Source: Pictodentalium vernedei (Eukaryota > Mollusca > Scaphopoda > Dentaliida > Dentaliidae). From it: a stretch of DNA of 64,000 nucleotides. Shown piece by piece: positions 58,494 through 64,000 of this stretch. A program made the position numbers and the translations under genes. The notes beneath the pieces are model-generated. The model searched no databases. It saw nothing but the letters and a program-made list of their open reading frames with translations, and was not told the origin of the DNA. Position 1 is the first letter of the stretch. Each line of letters opens with the position of its first letter. The DNA lies in the NCBI GenBank assembly GCA_031216915.1, contig CM062289.1, positions 392,548,674 through 392,612,673 of the forward strand, written 5' to 3'.

Positions 58494-61400
58494 TTATCCC
58501 CGCATTTTAAAAAATGCGGGGATATTGTCATGATCTCCGTCCGTACGTCCGTACGTCTGTTCGTCCGTACGTCCGTACGGCCGTAGGTCCGTACGTCCGT
58601 ACGTCCGTACTTCCGTACGTCCGGTTTTGTAATTCGAAACGCTGTAACTTTCTACAGTTGTTCGATAGGGTCTATGCAACCCAAAAATACAACTTTTAAA
58701 TTTTTGTGCCACCAGGTGGCTTTTGTGGAGCCACTTAAAAAATGCGTTATTTTTTCACTTTTTTGCTGAATAGTCCCAACCTATGTAATTCGGAGTTCTA
58801 AAATTACACTAGGGTGTTGCTAAATGATCTGTAGATATGTAGGAAGGTTTCGGATTTCTCGGGTGCCACGTGGCTGTGCCACCGTAGCCACTTTTGTGTT
58901 TTCTTAGACCGTTTCCGGCAAAAGGCTCGTAGGATATGTAATTCGAAATGCTAAATCCATGCTCAGATGTTGCAGTAGGGTCTATAGATGCGCACGAAGG
59001 TTTCGGATTTTTCGGGTGCCACGTGGCTGTGCCACCGTAGCCACTTTCGTGTTTTCTTAGACCGTTTCCGGCAAAAGGCTCCTAGGGTATGTAATTCGAA
59101 ACGCTAAAACCATGCTCAAATGTTGCAGTAGGGTCTGTAGATGTGCACGAAGGTTTCAGATTTTTCAGGTGCCACGTGGCTGTGCCACCATTGCCACTTT
59201 TGTGTTTTCTTAGACCGTTTCCGGCGAAAGGCTCCTAGGGTATGTAATTCGAAATGCTAAAACCATGCTCAAATGTTGCAGTGGGATCTGTAGATGCGCA
59301 CGAAGGTTTCGGATTGTTCAGGTGCCACGTGGCTGTGCCACCGTTGCCACTTTTGTGTTTTCTTAGACCGTTTCCGGCGAAAGGCTCCTAGGGTATGTAA
59401 TTCGAAATGCTAAAACCATGCTCAAATGTTGCAGTGGGGTCTGTAGATGCGCACAAAGGTTTCAGATTTTTCAGGTGCCACGTGGCTGTGCCACTGTTGC
59501 CGCTTTTGTGTTTTCTTAGACCGTTTCCGACGAAAGGCTCCTAGGGTATGTAATTCGAAATGCTAAAACCATGCTCAAATGTTGCCGTGGGGTCTGTAGA
59601 TGCGCACGAAGGTTTTGGATTTTTCAGCTGCCATGTGGCTGCGCCACCATTGCCACTTTCGTGTTTTCTTAGACCGTTTCCGTCGAAAGGCTCCTAGGGT
59701 ATGTAATTCGAAACACTAAAACCATGCTCAAATGTTGTAGTGGGGTCTGTAGATGCGCACGAAGGTTTCCGATTTTTCAGGTACCACGTGGCTGTGCCAC
59801 TGTTGCCACTTTTGTGTTTTCTTAGACCGTTTCCTGCGAAAGGCTCCTAGGGTATGTAATTCGAAACGCTAAAACCATTCTCAAATGTTGCATTGGACTC
59901 TGTAGATGCGCATGAAGGTTTCAGATTTTTCAGCTGCCATGTGGCTGCGCCACTATTGCCACTTTCGTGTTTTCTTAGACCGTTTCCGGCGAAAGGCTCC
60001 TAGGGTATGTAATTCTAAATGCTAAAAGCACGCTCAGATGTTGCAGTAGGGTCTGTAGATGCGCCTGAAGGTTTCGGATTTTTCAGGTGCCACGTGGCTG
60101 TGCCACCGTTGCCACTTTTGTGTTTTCTTAGACCGTTTCCGGCGAAAGGCTCCTAGGGTATGTAATTCGAAACATTAAAACCATGCTCAAATGTTGCAGT
60201 GGGGTCTGTAGATGCGCACGAAGGTTTTGGATTTTTCAGGTGCCACGTGGCTGTGCCACCGTTTCCACTTTTGTGTTTTCTTAGACCGTTTCCGGCGAAA
60301 GGCTCCTGGGGTATGTAATTCGAAATGCTAAAACCATGCTCAAATGTTGCAGTGGGGTCTGTAGATGCGCACGGAGATTTTGGATTTTTCAGCTGCCACC
60401 TGGCTGCGACACCATTGCCACTTTCGTGTTTTCTTAGACCGTTTCCGGCGAAAGGCTGCAAGGGTATGTAATTCGAAATGCTAAAACCATGCTCAAATGT
60501 TGCAGTAAGGTCTGTAGATGTGCACGAAGGCTTCCGATTTTTCAGGTGCCACGTGGCTGTTCCACCATTGCCACTTTTGTGTTTTCTTAGACCGTTTCCG
60601 GCGAAAGACTCCTAGGGTATGTAATTCGAAACGCTAAAACCATGCTCAAATGTTGCAGTGGGGTCTGTAGATTCGCACGAAGGTTTCGGATTTTTCAGGT
60701 GCCACGTGGCTGTGCCACCGTTGCCACTTTTGTGTTTTCTTAGACCGTTTCCGGCGAAAGGCTCCTAGGGTATGTAATTCGAAACGCTAAAACCATGCTC
60801 AAATGTTTCAGTGGGGTCTGTAGATGTGCACGAAGGTTTCAGATTTTTCAGCTGCCTAGTGGCTGTGCTGTTGCCACTTTCACATTTTCTTAGACCGTTT
60901 CCGGTGAAAGGCTCCTAGGGTATGTAATTCGAAATCCTAAAACCATGCTCAAATGTTGCAGTAGGGTCTGTAGATGCGCACGAAGGTTTTGGATTTTTGG
61001 GGTGCCACGTGGCTGTGCTACGTTGCCTCTTTCATGTTCTCTTAGACCATTTCCGGCGAAAGGCTTCTACAGTATGTATTTCAAAATGGTAAAACCATGC
61101 TCAAATGTTGCAGTAGGGTCTGTAGATGTGCACAAAGATTTCGGATTGTTCAAGTGCCACGTGGCTGTGCCACCATTGCCACTTTCGTGTTTTCTTAGAC
61201 CGTTTCCGGCGAAAGTCTCCTAGAGTATGTAATTCGAAACGCTAAAACCATGCTGAGATGTTGCAGTAGAGTCTGTAAATGCGTAGGAAGGTTTTGGATT
61301 TTTCAGGTGCCACGTGGCTGTGCCACCGTTGCCACTTTTGTGTTTTCTTAGACCGTTTCCGGCGAAAGGCTCCTAGGGTATGTAATTCGAAACGTTAAAA

Positions 61401-61842
61401 CCATGCTCAAATGTTGCAGTGGGGTCTGTAGATGCGTACAAAGGTTTCAGATTTTTCAGATGCCACGTGGCGGTGCCACCGTTTTTCTTTCGTGTTTTCT
61501 TAGATCATTTCCGGCGAAAAGCTCCCAGAGTATGTAATTTGAAATGCTAAAACTATGCTCAAAAATTGCAGTAGGGTCTGTAGATGTGCACGAAGGTTTC
61601 GGATTTTTGGGGTGCCACCGTTGCCACTTTCATGTTTTCTTAGACCGTTTCCGGCGAAAGGCTCCCAGGGTACATGTATGTAATTCGAAACGCTAAAACC
61701 ATGCCCAAATGTTGCAGTGGAGTCTGTAGGTGCGCACGAAGCTGTGTCACCTGTGCCACTCAATATGATTTTAGTGTGTCATATAATACATTTCTTCTTT
61801 GTATCAAGCATTCATACAAAGTCAAGGATGCAAATGCGGGGA
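58494..61842. repeat. 153-bp satellite array (about 19 units) inside GGGGATA-ended element
   Basis: Units spaced by exactly 153 bp (TTAGACCGTTTCCGG landmarks at 58905, 59058, 59211, 59364 and on to about 61641), with small deletions in later units. Each unit has GGTGCCACGTGGCTGTGCCACC and GTATGTAATTCGAAA. The left edge is a hairpin TATCCCCGCATTTT/AAAAAATGCGGGGATA (58494-58526), then a CGTACGTC microsatellite. The right edge is AAATGCGGGGATACACTA at 61831-61848. It resembles the 'pearl'/Helitron-like tandem-core elements of bivalves in layout (inference). No coding capacity. Confidence 0.85.
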
Positions 61843-61914
61843 TACACTATAGTGTGCTTTGCACACAAGTGACACCATCTAGTTGTGATTGCCTTGATTT
61901 CCGTCAACAACAAT

Positions 61915-62620
61915 TATTATACCCCCACTTAAAAAAAACAGTGAGGTATACTGGATTGCGTCTGTGCGTGCGTGCGTCGTGCATGCGTCCGTCCTTGCGT
62001 CCGTGCGTCCGTGCGTCCGATGCCTGTTCAGGTCATAACTTGAAGATTAGTGGTTGGATTTTGATGAAATTTTATATAGGTGTTCAGTATTTTTTCCATG
62101 AGTTATGGCCATTAGAGTGTACGCAATAGCGAATTTTTTGTTTGTTAGCGTTGTATTTGAGGTTTGGGTTTCGGATCTCAATGAAATTTGACATGAAGAT
62201 TGCTTATGGGAAAGGCTTTCAACAAGCCTCTCATGATGTTTCTTACATTTCACTTTCGAGAGTTATCCCCCTTTTTGACTTAGAAATTTTTTAGAATTTG
62301 CCCGTCCGATGTCTGTTCTGATGAACTTGAGCATTAATGCTAGGATATTGATGAAATTCTATACAGGTGTTCAGTATGATGAGCTCTTTAAGAAACATGT
62401 GCCGTTTTGCTGCCCGTGTATTTTTTTCCCACGATTTATGACCCTAAGAGTGTACAAAATAGCTAATTTTTATCTGTTCGGCTTGTTTGAGGATGGTTTG
62501 TTTGTGGGTGCACTTCTTCGACATCTCTTCCCACTGGATGGTCCGATCATCACCAAACTTAGCCCATGGAGGTATATGGACATTATCATTGTGGCTGAGG
62601 GATTGGCTTTCTTGTCCCTG
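61915..62620 (+). repeat. Hairpin-headed noncoding repeat with CGTGCGTCC microsatellite
   Basis: Opens with a short hairpin TATACCCCCACTT...AGTGAGGTATA (61918-61953), then a (G)CGTGCGTCC microsatellite (61960-62022). It continues as diverged noncoding sequence with GGTCATAACTTGAAGATTA, TTTTGATGAAATTT and ATGGTCCGATCATCACCAAA blocks, some occurring twice. This layout (hairpin, microsatellite, 'ataactt' body) parallels the neighbouring satellite element and is common in molluscan repeats as I recall. Short ORFs across it are not genes. Confidence 0.55.
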
Positions 62621-62639
62621 TAGTAAAACAAAGAAAGTA

Positions 62640-63630
62640 CATGCAAATCCTCCAACATGTGGCATTATGTCTTTGTTCTATATGTCTTATGTGGATGGTC
62701 CGACTTCAGTAACAGATGTTTGTGGAATTCACAATTACCTCGGAAGTGGAGGGGAGGGGGTGTGTAGGTGTAAATTAATTTCTTGCTGTAATACAAATAC
62801 AACAGTTTCACATCTCCCATGTCGATGGTCTGATTGACACAAACTATTTGTAACAGGTGTACGTGGATCTCACAATCCGTACTGTTTTCCCCTGCTGTAA
62901 AACAAAGGCAATAAACCACTCATGTGTGTATGCGAAGTGTTGAAAATGTGTCCATCTTGGCATTTTGAGAGGAGAGAGGGTGCATATGCCATGCTTGACA
63001 TGCTCTTCTTAAAATTACATGACTCTATAGCGTTACTTTGGGGGGGGGGGGGGGTTGGGAGGGGGGGGGGGAGTAAAATGGGTTTGTGAAGATTTTAATG
63101 ATTTTACGCAAAAATCCTTTTTCCCTTGAAATTGGTGACTTGTTCGGTCAATTGGGTGAGAGATATTGTCCATCTGACACCATATCCCTCAACTTCACTC
63201 TGGTGGAAGCATGTCAGCACTCCTGGTGCAATCGCTTGTTTTGTCTAATGTTAAATACAGACCATCTCAAAGTGACATGAAAACCAAAATATTTAAGATG
63301 TTTAAGGACACCATTTATGGGTCTTTCAGGATCACAACTGAGAGAAATAATGAACCAGATAAAGGGAAAACATTCAGACTACATATTAATAATACATTCT
63401 GCCCCTCGGTGAAACATTAACGCTGAGTGCACAAAAGTTAATTCAACAACAAAGAGGCCTTTTTATTTCTTTAAATATTTGCGTTTATGAAACAAAATTA
63501 TCCCCTTCCATTCACTTAAATTCTTGAGCCGTACTCTTTCCAGTCAATCGACGATCTTGAAACCTGTAATTGAAAAACGAAAATGAAGTAAAAAGAAACA
63601 ACGTTGACTATGTTTATTGGCTTTTAGACT
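62640..63630. other. No recognised gene; G-tract
   Basis: Sparse sequence with a broken poly-G tract (63040-63072). The open frames 63086-63280 and 63211-63420 show no domain pattern. Confidence 0.35.
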
Positions 63631-63635
63631 GGACC

Positions 63636-63884
63636 TTAACCCTTTACCGAACGAATCGCCCGCATCCGTCTGCGTAATATGCAAATTCAGCAGTTGAAAA
63701 AATATTATTTTTCCAAAAATCTCAACAAAACCATATCATGTGACCCCTCGTTGGAACGAGCTCGTCGAGCTCGTTCCAACGAGGGGTCACATGATATGTT
63801 TTTGTTGATATTTTTTGAAAAATTTCGAAAAATAATATTTAAAATAATAAATTTTGATATCGTCTGCGTTGGGTAAAGGGTTAA
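63636..63884. mobile_element. TTAA-2 MITE
   Basis: TTAACCCTTTACCGAACGAATCG...GTCTGCGTTGGGTAAAGGGTTAA; perfect core (GGAACGAGCTCGTCGAGCTC). Opposite orientation to 55828-56083 but with the same right flank. Confidence 0.88.
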
Positions 63885-64000
63885 GGGTTAAAGGTGCTTT
63901 CACAGTGTGGAATGCACAAGGGCTTGCGTGCATGCTCCAAATGATTGGTCGTAAGGTATGTTTTTGACGCAAAAAAACTAAATAAAAAGTCATCACTTTT
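63885..64000. repeat. TTAA-1-related leader repeat (copy 2), cut by window end
   Basis: GGTGCTTTCACAGTGTGGAA, GCACAAGGGCTTGCGTGCAT and GGTATGTTTTTGACGCAAAA, as at 56084. Confidence 0.6.

Noticed and set aside
60153-60461. 102-aa open frame with repeated ASTDPTATFEHGF-like peptides
   Set aside because: It reads the 153-bp satellite, whose unit is divisible by three and so stays open; there is no start context or other coding sign.
58905-61641. CRISPR-like array because of strict periodicity
   Set aside because: The whole 153-bp unit repeats without unique spacers and the genome is animal; it is a satellite.
63086-63420. Two overlapping frames near the right end as a gene
   Set aside because: No motif, different frames, next to a poly-G tract; nothing supports coding.

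Overview
This is eukaryotic, animal DNA. It is AT-rich, with one real intron-containing host gene and almost everything else made of transposable elements and their wreckage. The repeats include a diverged 'gcataactctgcc' repeat that runs into GGATGG/GGACGG microsatellite, tRNA- and 5S-headed SINEs ending in AATAAATAAA, and a 153-bp satellite capped by GGGGATA inverted ends. These, together with a MOLO1-family gene, suggest a marine invertebrate, most likely a lophotrochozoan such as a mollusc. That assignment is an inference from repeat style, not a proven identity.

Host gene: one five-exon gene on the + strand, 33413-56631 (CDS 888 nt, 295 aa), assembled here from splice sites and conserved blocks. 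It encodes a type I membrane protein: signal peptide, TPM-like MOLO1 ectodomain with eight N-glycosylation sequons, one membrane segment and a short basic tail. The family prototype is nematode MOLO-1, an auxiliary protein of levamisole-sensitive acetylcholine receptors. Intron 1 is about 14 kb and is filled with transposons; a SINE sits 14 bp after the exon 1 donor.

Mobile-element layers: (1) Many palindrome-cored MITEs flanked by TTAA, starting CCC and ending GGG, as in piggyBac-type elements. Two major families (TTAA-1 and TTAA-2, about 30 copies or fragments) have different arms but share the same perfect-palindrome core; at least four minor families use the same target. (2) hAT-like elements with 8-bp target duplications. 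(3) TA-flanked Tc1/mariner-like elements. (4) A nested pair of TIR elements carrying a MULE-type zinc-finger exon (22217-25272). (5) Two long foldback elements hitting almost the same base (26160-27917). (6) A modular SINE set in which two tRNA-derived heads and one 5S rRNA-derived head are combined with two tails. (7) A 424-bp LTR-type miniature (20328-20751) whose LTRs carry tRNA-like promoter boxes. (8) LINE fragments at 17.3 kb and 29.7-32.0 kb. (9) A 67-79 bp perfect hairpin flanked by 4-bp A/T duplications.

Layout: 0-8 kb TTAA MITEs and gcataactc repeats; 8-17 kb SINEs, hAT elements and nested MITEs; 13.6-21.9 kb two duplicated repeat blocks that differ by dated insertions; 22-25.3 kb the MULE composite; 25.5-27.9 kb hAT and foldbacks; 29.3-32 kb SINE and LINEs; 33.4-56.6 kb the MOLO1 gene; 58.5-62.6 kb the satellite element and its neighbour; 62.6-64 kb sparse sequence ending in a TTAA-2 copy. 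Because many elements occur more than once, several insertions can be checked against an 'empty' paralogue inside this same window. All identifications are by eye from sequence and translations; no database was searched.
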